DNA of 64,000 nt, taken from Sialis fuliginosa (taxonomy: Eukaryota; Arthropoda; Insecta; Megaloptera; Sialidae). The translations under genes and the position numbers were made by a program. Shown here piece after piece: positions 36,197 to 47,348 of the stretch; the first letter of the stretch is position 1, and every line of letters starts with the position of its first letter. The stretch lies in the NCBI GenBank assembly GCA_961205875.1, contig OY540813.1, positions 19,191,001-19,255,000 on the forward strand, given 5' to 3'. The notes beneath the pieces were generated by a model that saw only the letters and a program-made list of their open reading frames with translations, ran no database searches and was not told the origin of the DNA.

Positions 36197-37432
36197 CTTC
36201 CATTTGGAAGGTCGAAGAAGGTAACACCCAATCACAATAGCCGGCTCCCAGAAGAGGTTCCTTAGTATCTGTTGGACACCAATCATAATTTGTAAAGCAA
36301 TTATTACTTTCTTGTGTATTTCCCACATTTGTGTAATATTTCTCGTGCAATGATAATGGGTATTGCGGATAACATGACGATACAACTAGTTCATGCCCAC
36401 TCCTTGAAATCTTTTTAAAATCAATTAAATCTTTTGTATTTTTGGATAGCTGTGATATGTTATTGCAACTGGATGATTTTTTACATGATTTGTTTAATCT
36501 AGAAGGCTGTCTGTAAGCCGACTTATTAATCGAAGATATGAAAGATTTGTTTGTTTTAGAAAATTTATTAGTCACATCTGATAACTTTTTCGATAATGAT
36601 GACAGTGTGTTGTGAATTTTTTTAGATACATGCTTACTCGTTTTGTTATAAGGTAAAGTCTCAGGTGCTAAGAATTCTCTCACGCTTCTCATTTCCATTG
36701 TTTCACGACCATTTTCTTTGGTTTTGACAAATAATTTTATTTCTGCTTTTATAGGTCTCTCTTCTGTCAGTGTCATATTATCATTGTTGTCATTATTATC
36801 AGGTAGCAATTTTTCTTCATTTACATTTAAATCAAAAAATGAGTCAAATTTAATTTGATCAGAATAGATATTCGGTAATGACTTAGATAGGATATTATTT
36901 TTCTTCTCTATTTCATGTAAAGGTATTGCAGATTTGCCTTTATTTGGACTATTGACTCTAAATGTTCCTTCCCACCATATATTAGGATCACAAGAATAAC
37001 AATCATTCTTTGAATCATCATGAAATGTTTGATCATCTGTAAAGCAGTCTTCTAATTTCTTTTCGGAGCATTCTTTTCTTTGTAATAAATTTGTATCATT
37101 GTCTATTTTCTTATATAAATCACTGTCTACTTTCTTCTGCTCTTTCGAAGATATAATCTTTTTGGGAACGTTTTTCTTGATAGGAATTTCGATTATAGCA
37201 TTTACAGATGGAACCAACTCCATTTTATTAACATAAAATGGTGTAAAATCACTCTTTTCATTCTCTAAAATGAGTTCTTCTATTTCTGTTTCAGTTAACA
37301 TTTCTTCTAACAGCCTGTCTATTTCAGAATACGATGATATGTTCGCAACTGCAGATGGCTTTGGTGGTAATGTTTCGAGCTCACCCGATGGAGTGCATAA
37401 GGTCATGAAACTGTATGTGCACATTGCTGGAT
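36197..37432 (-). CDS. Ank2: Giant ankyrin-like protein, 1.2-kb exon
   Basis: Symmetric phase 1-1 exon of 412 codons. I place the acceptor at gttttaactag (37433-37434), which gives DPAMCTYSFMTLCTPSGELE in frame with the upstream 99-bp exon. A downstream cag at the internal Ser codon is possible but would break phase. The N-terminal third is acidic (EEMLTETEIEELILENE). The C-terminal half is Lys/Ser-rich and basic (SKKIHNTLSSLSKKL, then KFSKTNKSF), a composition common in microtubule-binding segments. It ends LPSSTFQMEG at the GAAG|GTAAAA donor. No domain is recognised. Confidence 0.7.
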
Positions 37433-37846
37433 CTAGTTAAAACAGTTTCATACCAATATCAAACTGATTTTGCAGTAAGGAATATCTGCTTATTGAACAC
37501 ATTCGCATTATAAAGAACAAACTGTAAAGTTTTCAATTATAACCATAACGATAATGATGGTAATTTCTACGAATCGTTATAAACCAGGAATGCGCTCAAA
37601 TTTATATAAGCATTAATTGTTATATGCAGGTAATATTTGCTATCCAATTTATCTACAAATTTTGAAAATAATATTTTATAACGAGTTATATCATTTGTTG
37701 CAATAAATTAAATTTTAGACCTAGCGAGACCTTTACTATATTCGTTAAAACGAAAACAATAATAATATAAAAACATATAATTTATTATTTCTTGCCTGAT
37801 TGTATTTTCCAATGCTAAAAACTAAAAGATGTAATAACATATAGCT

Positions 37847-38674
37847 CTCGATCCCGGCTTTAAATATTGAAATAAAAAATACTCCTCTGAAACTTCGTGA
37901 ATGGATTCTTTTTGGCGTAACCTACAACATTTTTATGTTCGAAAATTCTGAGAATCGGGGCGTTTTTGATGTGGCATGCGTCAAACATGTCAATTTAACG
38001 ATGTATAGGAAATTTACGAATAACCCTGTCTTTTTTACTTGAATTACAAGATTTTATAATGCAAACATCGGAAAATACATTGACTTATAAAAATATTGGG
38101 GCATTTAGCGAGACCTACACCCTCAACATGTCAAATTCATGATGTTATGTAATTTATAAATAACTGGCTGATTTTTGCACTATTGCTAGATAAATAATAC
38201 ATAGTAAAATGTTATGGTTATTTTTAAATAAACAACACCCCGTGGAATTGACATGTTTAGGGCGTAGGTCAGGGCAAAAGATTCTTGATTTTTGTAGGCC
38301 AGTATAACCATAAAATTTTACTATTATTTATGTAGCAATTGTGCAAAAATCAGCCGGTTATTTATAAATTACATAACATCATGAATTTGATATATTGAGG
38401 GTGTAGGTCTCGCTAAATGCCCCAATATTTTTATAAGTCAATATATTTCCCGATGTTTGCATTATAAAATCTTGTAATTCAAGTAAAAAAGAAAGGGTTA
38501 TTCGTAAATTTCCTATACATCGTTAAATTGACATGTTTGACGCACGCCACATCAAAAACACCCCAATTCTCAGAATTTTCGAACATAAAAATGTTGTAGG
38601 TTACACCAAAATGAATCCATTCACGAAGTTTCAGAGGAGTATTTTTTATTTCAAAATTTAAAGCCAGGACCGAG
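37847..38674. mobile_element. Foldback element, 828-bp imperfect palindrome
   Basis: The left arm from 37847 (ctcg-tcc-ggctttaaa) runs to about 38222 and is matched in inverted order by about 38305-38674. A loop of about 80 bases is centred near 38260. Each arm contains diverged copies of a module with an acatgtcaa core (near 37985, 38125 and, inverted, 38245). There is no open frame and no clear target-site duplication. Arms differ at scattered positions, so it is not brand new. Confidence 0.9.
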
Positions 38675-39336
38675 GACTAATACATTTCTGATTTCCATTA
38701 GTCAAAACAAAGATAGACAAATGTGCTTTTTAGATAGGTATATAGTATGAACTTTTTTTAATGTAATTTTTTATTAAAAAAAATTACAACTCATGATTGG
38801 AATTTATGAATAATTATGATTATCAACTTTATCATTACCGAGTGTCAGGTCAAATATGTTATACTTTTGCAGATATTATATCAAAAAAATATTCACTGCT
38901 ATGTATATAATATAATTCTTCTAGCAAAAATACATAATTTCAGATAAGCGTACATTTAAATAAGAATAAAATCATGACGATCGAACTGTTAAATTATTTT
39001 AAAACTTTTAATAGCAGTCATACCTAACTATTTTTCTTAAAATTTTGTATGGATAGCAATTATTGAATTATAAAGCATGAAATGAAATGTGTTATTGGAT
39101 ATAAAAAACACAATTTCGAACATGTGAATATATGTATGAGCGTAAACGCACGAATATAAGTAAAAAATGATCATTATACACAAATAGTAAGCATATATGT
39201 GTTTTGAAGCAAATAAGTCAAAAAAAAAAAATTAATATTTTGTATTGATAACTTGATTGATATGTTAATAATTTTTAATTCTTTTCGTAATATAATTCCT
39301 AAAGTGCTAAGAAAAATATAAAGAAAAGTACAATAG

Positions 39337-39400
39337 ATAGATATTTTAAGAATAAATAAAAGAAATGTACGATTCTTTTATTTATTCTTAAAATATCTAT
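39337..39400. repeat. Perfect 28-bp stem hairpin
   Basis: The stretch 39337-39364 is the exact inverse complement of 39373-39400, with an 8-base loop (atgtacga). The stem is very AT-rich (core agaataaataaaaga). It may be a small MITE-like element or an intronic RNA hairpin. Confidence 0.9.
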
Positions 39401-39731
39401 ATAACATAATGCATTATTTTTCATGTATAACGAATTATTTGTTAAATAAAAATCCTAAAAAATACCGAATAACTAATAACAAAATATTTATTTACATTTT
39501 TTTGGATGTACAAAACCATAAATTTTTTCTGTTCAATAGTTAAATTCGATAATTAGATTAAAACGATTTTTATAATTTCAACATAATTTTTGTTTCATTA
39601 AAAAAGTAATATATGTATACTCATATAAGTACCTAATATCGAAATATTTGCGATTAATTATTCGAGATATAAAATTAAAAATACTGTTAATAAAGATTAT
39701 ATAGGGTGTTCTGGATAAATTTTCCAGCGTA

Positions 39732-40202
39732 CAGATTTGGTAAATTAGTAAAATTATTTATAAGGAAGAAGTGAGTAATAATACATCAAAATTACGTGGT
39801 TTAGGAGGTACATAAAAATATATATAATTTCCGAATTTCTTTAAATGGCTCTAACATTTTTGCTCAAGCAGAAAAGTACTTTTTTGTGAAGAATAGAATT
39901 TTTAAATTATCACTTTTTGTTTTCGAGTAACAATCTTGAGTTTAGTTTTTTTAATGTGGCAGAAAGTTAATATGATATATTTAAATATTTTTTTACTCAA
40001 ATTTATAACGTTACATTAATTGTGATACTTATTTTTGAAATTAAGTTGGAAAACTAAACTTAAAGTTTGTAATGAATTCTAAAAACAACATTAAATTTTA
40101 TAGTTTTTTTATGTACCATCTAAACCACGTGGAATTAAAAAAGAAAGATGTAGTAATAATCACCCCTACAAATAATTACTCCCAGTTAATCAAATCTGTA
40201 TC
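39732..40202. mobile_element. Decayed foldback element
   Basis: Outer 'cagatttgg' at 39732 pairs with 'caaatctgta' at 40191-40200. An inner stretch ttacgtggtttaggaggtac near 39793 pairs with its inverse near 40110-40135. Both pairs share a centre near 39965, as one old palindrome would. Arms are well below perfect identity. Confidence 0.6.
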
Positions 40203-41485
40203 TTTTATAAATACTGATATCCCTATACTGGAAAAGTTATCTGAGACACTCGGTATAAGTACGTTCATTAAATTAATAATAAAAAAAATATGTAGTAATA
40301 TAGATCAATGAGTATGGATGTATGTTATATACGTATATATGTATAGATTGTATTTTTTTATTCAGTAATGCATTTATATGATTATTTGAAGTAAATATCA
40401 AAATACTCTAGATATAAATTTACATACTATCTACTTTTATTGTTTAATGCAACATTTACAAATGACTTTAGACAAAAATTCACACAAATTTAATATGTTG
40501 AAGTTGTAATTTACATATCAAGTATTCTATGATATTATAGTATTATAATGACTCGCATTTGCAGCATGCACACATGCAAATAAATCGTATAATCATGACA
40601 TAAACGTAAAAAGTACATGCTATAATGTTTTATTAAAAAAATAGAAGCTAAACCAGAACTGGACTTATTAAAATCTTCATTAAAAATAGACTTTTTACTA
40701 TCTAATAACGGAATGTACTATGTATCTACAATGTACAAACATACCTATGTATAAAATCAATTTAAATTACAAATAATTATAATTATAGTTTTAACTAAAC
40801 ATTTATTATTATTAAGTTAGTAAGTCACCAATTTTAATGAAATGTGTAGTACTATATATTATATTTGCACAATTAATTATAATTATTAAATATTATTATA
40901 CACAATCTTTATTCAGAATGTCTCCATTTTAAGTCCAGAACTGGCAAACATCAATATTAATTAATTAATTAACTTGCAAAATATTACATTGCCTGGTCTG
41001 TAACGAAGACAAAAATGTAATATCCAGTTTACATTATATAACTATTTTACAATATTTCCACTTATCACAGTTATTCTTATTACTTTATTATAAATAGTAT
41101 GTGCTAGATGTAATCATCAAATTAACTAATATTAAAAAATCAATGTATTGTAATTTTTGAACTTACAATAAAGGAAAGTACATAATGTATTATTTAAGAA
41201 CTATGCAACTATGCACGGATAAATAAATAAATATATAATTGAATTAATACTAGTTTTTATATAAATATATAATGTTTAATGTACAATTTACAGTAGTTTA
41301 TAAAAATATATCTGAAACTAACAGTTATACGTCAGGAATGCAAAACATTAAAAATTATATAAAATAATATGATATTGTATATTATGTGCTCTCCGGCCAT
41401 TTTTTTAAATAATTAAAGATCAAGTTTCAAAACATTCTATAATGTTTGCATATAAAAATTATAATTTCTTAATCGAATTCCTTAC

Positions 41486-41584
41486 CTTCTGTCATTTCAT
41501 CTGGTATCTCGATGGCGTCTTTTAAAATTGATTTCTCGTCTTCTTGGGGCTTTTCGGTGATGACCTCGCCACTGGGACTCCATT
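41486..41584 (-). CDS. Ank2: Giant ankyrin-like protein, 99-bp exon
   Basis: Small symmetric phase 1-1 exon of 33 codons. The minus-strand acceptor is cgattatttcag and the donor is CAGAAG|GTAAGG, both strong. It encodes EWSPSGEVITEKPQEDEKS and then ILKDAIEIPDEMTE, with the first Glu codon shared with the upstream exon. GC content is well above the flanks. Its acidic/Pro character resembles the neighbouring exons. It is a natural cassette exon: inclusion or skipping leaves the frame intact. Confidence 0.75.
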
Positions 41585-43852
41585 CTGAAATAATCGACAT
41601 CGATAAGTAAATATACTATGTGCCCTTTTTTAAACAGCTTATGAAATATAATTTTCCAATTAACTTATTTGTATTAGATATATTTTTCATCATAATTATT
41701 AATTTCCAATAAATCAAAATACTTGTACCTTAAATAGGTACAAATGAAGAAATCTTTAGTTATTATTATTGTTATAATTATAATATGTATGTATGAATCT
41801 ATTACATTTTTTTTCATAAGCTGCTTAGGAATAATGTCAGAACAGTTTAAAATCTTACTAATAAAATGCTTACCATTGTAAGTAGAGAAGCGTGTATTGA
41901 CTAGGACTACTTTAAAAATCAAAGGCTGTAGCCGGGTAAGCATGCAAAACATGCCTTTACATGGATTTGGCTGATTATTTTTTTGGAAGTCACATTCTAT
42001 TAAACATTCAACCTGACCAAATATTAGCTCCCAAAAATTTATAGTTTTCGAAAAAAAAAATTTTTTTGATTTAAAAAAAAAATTTTTTTATGATAATCTG
42101 TCAGTCGAATTTGATGGTGCTTGAAATATATTATAGAGGTACTTATGACTCATCAGAGGTAATTTTATTATGATCCTCTGTACATAATAAACCAGAAAAA
42201 AAAAATTAATAAAATTTAAAAAATCAAAAAAGACCATGTTGTCTTCGGAGGGCAATCACAATTTTTTTATATATTATACCTTGTATGTACCCAAACAACA
42301 TATCAAAATCCCAAATTGATACAAAGGGTATAACATACTTGTATAAATTCGCATGCGGTCGTATCGGAGTGGCGCGAGCGTGGCGCGGGCGAGTGCAAGT
42401 GTCTTAATACTTTTAAAATATCTCTAATTTGTTGCTAAACAGGACTGGGCTAGCCCAGAGGCATATCGAAAATTTGACGGGGCCCATAGTCTAGACAAAA
42501 ACAAAATATAGAGGCCGTAGCCGGGAATATATGGGAACTGCTCCATTGAATTAATTTTACAAATTTTTTTCTCATAAGTTGCTTTTTAAGTAAAATTAAA
42601 TCGCCCTAAATGTCTGTGCTTCAATATATTCATTTTTGCTCAGATAATTTTTATTAAAAAAAAATAAATCTTGTCTATAGTCTTTAATGAAAGAAGATTC
42701 GCTAGTTCACAGCGGAAATGTGATTTGTTACTACTAAAGTTGATTATAAACATTTCTAAGCGATTTGGGGCGATTTTTTGTTACTTAAAAAGCAACCTAT
42801 GAGAAAAAAAATTGTAAAATTAATTTAATGGAGCAGTTCCCATATATTTCCGGCTACGGCCTCTATATTTTGTTTTTGTCAGGCTATGGGCCCCGTCAAA
42901 TTTTCGATATATCTCTGGGCTAGCCCAGTCCTGTTTAGCAACAAATTAGAGATATTTTAAAAGTATTAAGACACTTGCACTCACCCGCGCCACGCTCGCG
43001 CCACTCCGATACGACCGCATGCGAATTTATACGAGTATGTTATACCCTTTGTATCAATTTGGGATTTTGATATGTTGTTTGGGTACATACAAGGTATAAT
43101 ATATAAAAAAATTGTGATTGCCCTCCGAAGACAACATGGTCTTTTTTGATTTTTTAAATTTTATTAATTTTTTTTTCTGGTTTATTATGTACAGAGGATC
43201 ATAATAAAATTACCTCTGATGAGTCATAAGTACCTCTATAATATATTTCAAGCACCATCAAATTCGACTGACAGATTATCATAAAAAAATTTTTTTTTTT
43301 AAATCAAAAAAATTTTTTTTTTCGAAAACTATAAATTTTTGGGAGCTAATATTTGGTCAGGTTGAATGTTTAATAGAATGTGACTTCCAAAAAAATAATC
43401 AGCCAAATCCATGTAAAGGCATGTTTTGCATGCTTACCCGGCTACAGCCTTTTTCTTAGAAACCAATTACCATGCATTAATTATTTTAACATCAAGATTA
43501 TGCATTAATAAAAAATTAATCATATATGACACATAGATGATAAATTGTTTTCAAAAAATTAAATAGCATTATCTTCATATTAAACACTGATAGAACTAAA
43601 TTTTAAAACTAAATAATACTTACAAAAAGAGCACCCCTCAATTCATACGTATAGAGATATCTACTTTATCAACATATTATGTATATATGTATAATAATAA
43701 ACACTATTTATTATTTAAAAAAATACAAAAGCAAATGTACCTAAGTATTTCCATTTATTTCCAGTATGTGGTTATTAAAAAGCAGTTAAAAAACTATTCA
43801 ATGTTATAATGTAAACCTTATAACCCAAGTTTTATTATTGATAAGTCATTAC
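41585..43852 (-). other. Intron filled mostly by a 1.5-kb palindrome
   Basis: Intron between the 690-bp and 99-bp exons. Two thirds of it is the foldback element at 41921-43452. The remainder is AT-rich and featureless; the 92-codon minus-strand frame at 41674-41952 runs into the element and has no support. Confidence 0.75.
41921..43452. mobile_element. Foldback element, 1,532-bp near-perfect palindrome
   Basis: It begins aaaggctgtagccgggtaag at 41921 and ends with the exact inverse at 43452. Arms of nearly 700 bases differ only at isolated sites (for example cttgtat against ctcgtat). A non-palindromic centre of about 150 bases lies near 42610-42765. Each arm contains a GC-rich block (gtggcgcgagcg) and a ctgggctagcccag inner palindrome. 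No open frame of transposase type is present, so it is non-autonomous. High arm identity points to recent insertion or gene conversion. Confidence 0.92.
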
Positions 43853-44542
43853 CATATATTTGCACTTTAATTTCATTAATTGCAAATTCCTCATTTTTTA
43901 TTTTCGTTTCTAATTTATTTTGGACTAATAAATAATCCGAATCTTTAGTTACTATTTCCGTTGACAAATCCTTAGTTTTCATAATCACATAAATATTAAT
44001 GTGGATTGGAGTCGGTATACTTAATACTGGACTGATACTCCTTCTTGTTTTTGTATTTACAGTATTTTCAATTGGCTTAAAATGAACTTCCCGCTTCAAC
44101 AGATTCTGATTTGTAAAGCACGATATACTTCTTTGTTTCTCAAGTGTAGTATCATAAAATATATCCAATGAATAATCTTCATAAGCGTTCATATAATATT
44201 CCATTTCTTTTTCAGAAGATGTTCTTAAGTCTACTTCATTTGTAATATTGAAAATTGTTTGTACTTTTACTATATTTGGTTCTACGGAAGGTTCTTTTTG
44301 TATTTTATCATAAACTACATTTTGATTATAATTAATTTGCTCATATTGAGCTATTAATTTTGAAACATTTTTTTGGTTACTGTTTATATTTTTCTGTTCT
44401 AAATTCAAATTTGAACTTGAATAAGATGGTACATGATATAGTAAACAAAAAATGTCATGGCCATTAATATTCAATTCCCTAGTTAAAGGAAAATGAATAT
44501 AAAATAACGAGAGATAAATTTTTGTAGCGAAATGAGTTACTT
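43853..44542 (-). CDS. Ank2: Giant ankyrin-like protein, 690-bp exon
   Basis: Symmetric phase 1-1 exon of 230 codons. I chose the acceptor ttttgttacag (exon from 44542) over ctttaactag at 44474 because only the former restores the phase of the upstream donor. It then reads EVTHFATKIYLSLFYIHFPL before ELNINGHDIF. The donor is ATATATG|GTAATG. The content is polar, Asn/Lys/Ile-rich and lower in GC than the other exons, so it is the least certain of the large ones. It may be rarely used or lineage-specific. No motif is recognised. Confidence 0.55.
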
Positions 44543-44660
44543 CTGTAACAAAATATATATTTTTACTATATTACAATGAATTAATTAAACTGTGTATCAG
44601 ATAAAACTAGCGGTTTACATTATTATATATATGTAATTTATAAAGGCTCTATGCTCCTAC

Positions 44661-46985
44661 CTTTTTCTGAAGTTATATTTTGAAATGGCGTATCTTCATC
44701 GGAGATTCCTATTTCTTCGATATCTGTTGATTTATCTGGTAAATATCCACCCCCTTTTATATGCAGTACCTCATCGGTTTCATCAAATTTACCACTACAC
44801 TGCATAAAAACGTGTGATCGGTCGCTTTCTTCTAACTGTTTCTTCATTTCAAGAGGTGTTGCTGTTTCAGCTCGTGAATAACTCACTGCAAGTTCCTCAT
44901 CAGCTGATGTAAAAATATCTTCAGTATCAGTGTTATGGGTTTCACTCTTTGGCGTTCTTTTATTAATAATAGGTGATTCGTCATTTATAAAAGACATGCG
45001 ATTTTCAGATGATAAAATATTGTCTGTTTCTTTGAATACTATAGTTTCGTTTTCACATCTTTTCATCATATCAGGAGTAGTAGATAAGGCTCTGTGTAAT
45101 GTTATAAGTTCATTAGGATCTATGTCATCATCTGTTACAATATCTTCTACATCAGTTTTATTATCTGGTACAAACTCAGGAGCATTTACTGACAGTTTAG
45201 ATTTTTTTACCAATTCATTATTAAAAGTATTTAAATCTGTATCACTTAATAATAATTCTTCCTTATCGGTCAATCCATCATCGTCATTCACGGGTGCACG
45301 TAGCTTTGAACTCTTCACGCTTATTTTCTCACTTTTATTTAAAATGACAAGCTCTGAATCTGTTAGACAGTCTTCATTTAAATTTGTATTTTTCTTTCTT
45401 TCATCTATATAATCTGAGGTTTGTATATAGCTGTTTTCAGACAGCGTAAAATTTGAAAAGGAGAAATCAGTAGGAAATGATAGTACTGTTTCATCTTCTG
45501 CAAAAGACACTTCATCACTATCTGTTGCAACATCATTGGTTGAAATATCTAACTTTCCAAAATTAATATCTTCAGGTAATGGTTCAACATGTGTTGTAGG
45601 AACACCTGATTCGTCACTTTTTATTGTAACTAAACGTCGGACTGGTTCCGGCAACTCCATGTCAGTAAAAAAATTTCCATTGTTGACGTCAATGATTTCA
45701 ATGTCTATATCTTCACTATCAGTGCTACTGTCTTTATGGTCTCTAATAACCGCATTCGGAATAGGATTCTCATTTTCGCTACTTTCGTCGGAAGATGCCA
45801 AATTTTCTACATCTGTTAAAGCTTCAGTATCCGGCTGTCCAACAGATAAATTATTACTTTTTGTACTAATTTGTTTATTACTAGATAAAATTTTTGTTGG
45901 AGCAGCAAAGGTAATATCGTTATTAGTAGTAAATTGTTCCACAGAATCAGACACATCATCACCAGATCCAATATCATCTTCTTCACTAGTTTCTGAATCA
46001 CTAAGTTTATTGTCTTCTTTATGTACAGGGAATGTTTCAGTTACATATATAGGCGGGGCATTTTTAACTGCAGATTCTTCAATTATTGAACTATATGAAT
46101 CTTGCAAATTTCTTAGAGGTTCAGGTGTTCTTTGCATATTTTCATAATATGTGTTATCAGATACATTACCATCCGTTTCATAATCTTCTGTATCTGTTGG
46201 TGGGAAAATACATATATCCTCATCTTTATTATCTTCTTTTTTTAATGAATTTTCATCTGAATACACACTCTCAGTTTTTAAACTGTTTAAATCATCTTGA
46301 GTAAAAACAAATCCTGGTGTTTTAGATAACGATACTTGACGAATTAAATTTGTTATTTTTCCCTCGTCGGATGAGGATGAGTTTGCAGCAAAGATAACTT
46401 TGGGTTTTCCATACAAAAATTTAGGACGACGTTTTTTTGAACAAACTGATTGATCCTTTTCTGTTTCTGAATCCGATTCAGAATGAAGAACTTCTACAAT
46501 AGATGATTTTTGCGTATTGTTTGATTTACGAGTATGTTTTCTTGCATACTTTTTACCAGAAAATTTTTTAGTGCTACTATTATATCCGGATTTTTTGTTT
46601 TCGAGTATAGATACATTATCGTGAATTTCAACTGAATTATCAATATTTAAAATATCTGGTACAGTATTTTCATCAGTGATAATCTCATCATCTAAATCGT
46701 TTTCTGATCCATCCATTTCTTCAAACTCTGTAACATTGCCACCTATGTCAACATCTTGTAATCCTAAAAGATTTGAATTATCTGAAGATACTGTCTTAGT
46801 GTTGTTTTCGTTTATGGTTTTCGCGTGTATTTCAACATTTTTCTCTGCTCCTTTTTTTGAAAACAATTTGTTTTCGTTTTCACTGCTAACTTCTTCTACA
46901 TCAGTATCGGCATTAAGTGATTGTGTTTCGTTATCGCTATTAGATTCAGTTGTAATAGCTATTAAAGGAACCGTGTCATTTGATG
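44661..46985 (-). CDS. Ank2: Giant ankyrin-like protein, 2.3-kb acidic exon
   Basis: Symmetric phase 1-1 exon of 775 codons. The acceptor is aaaatgtcag (exon from 46985) and the donor is GAAAAAG|GTAGGA. It starts ASNDTVPLIAITTE. The protein is highly acidic and Ser/Asp-rich, with one basic patch (GKKYARKHTRKSNN, then KKRRPKFLYGKP). It carries about eight copies of a T-D-x-E-[DEN] motif: TDVEE, TDTED, TDVEN, TDSEL, TDKEE, TDVED, TDTED and TDIEE. These suit acidophilic kinases such as CK2 or act as a repeated ligand; this is inference. An in-frame Met just upstream of the acceptor is coincidental. Confidence 0.72.
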
Positions 46986-47135
46986 CTGACATTTTCTTTA
47001 TTCAGTTTTAATCCAGCAATAGAAATATTGTCAATCCTGTGTATTAACAAATAAATAAATACAACCAAGATAAAAAAAAAAACATAAAAATACTACCTTG
47101 CGATATTTTAAGTACACTTATGATATATTACTTAC
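46986..47135 (-). other. Short intron
   Basis: 150-base intron between the candidate micro-exon donor AATG|GTAAGTAA and the acceptor of the 2.3-kb exon. Nothing else is seen in it. Confidence 0.45.
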
Positions 47136-47208
47136 CATTATGTCTTGAAATATTTGGAGGAATATACATATATACTTTAAATTTAGCCACTATTGTAGCC
47201 AACCGACT
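47136..47208 (-). CDS. Ank2: Candidate micro-exon linking phase 0 to phase 1
   Basis: The donor of the repeat exon at 47349 (GACGAG|GTACAT) is in phase 0, while the acceptor at 46985 needs phase 1. A 73-base exon from 47208 (gaggtctag acceptor) to a strong AATG|GTAAGTAA donor at 47136 converts one to the other. It reads SRLATIVAKFKVYMYIPPNI then SRHN. A T-rich tract lies upstream of its acceptor. The alternative is a phase-1 donor inside the repeat exon at 47429 (GCAG|GTAACA) that skips it. Only splice and phase evidence supports it. Confidence 0.5.
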
Positions 47209-47348
47209 CTAGACCTCTACTTGGACATGAATAAAAAACTTTAAAAACGTTTAGGTTGCGTCAGTCGTTTAAGACGGCGTGACTTTTTACGAAATTTATT
47301 AATTTTATTTAAAAAAGTACGCGAAAAAAAACCGAAACGTGCATGTAC

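Larger units (their letters stand above)
37433..41485 (-). other. 4-kb intron holding two foldback elements and a hairpin
   Basis: Intron between the 1.2-kb and 99-bp exons. It contains palindromic elements at 37847-38674 and 39732-40202 and a perfect hairpin at 39337-39400. The rest is AT-rich without recognised content. The 79-codon plus-strand frame at 40072-40311 lies in one arm of the second element and is not supported as a gene. Confidence 0.75.

Noticed and set aside
40072-40311. 79-codon plus-strand open frame in a 4-kb intron
   Set aside because: It lies in one arm of a decayed palindrome, has AT-driven Lys/Asn/Ile composition and no splice or promoter signal.
41674-41952. 92-codon minus-strand open frame
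   Set aside because: It overlaps the end of the large palindrome and has no splice or composition support.
44474-44542. Acceptor at ctttaactag (44475) for the 690-bp exon
   Set aside because: It would start the exon in phase 2 and create a stop when joined to the phase-1 donor at 44661; ttgttacag at 44543 restores phase.
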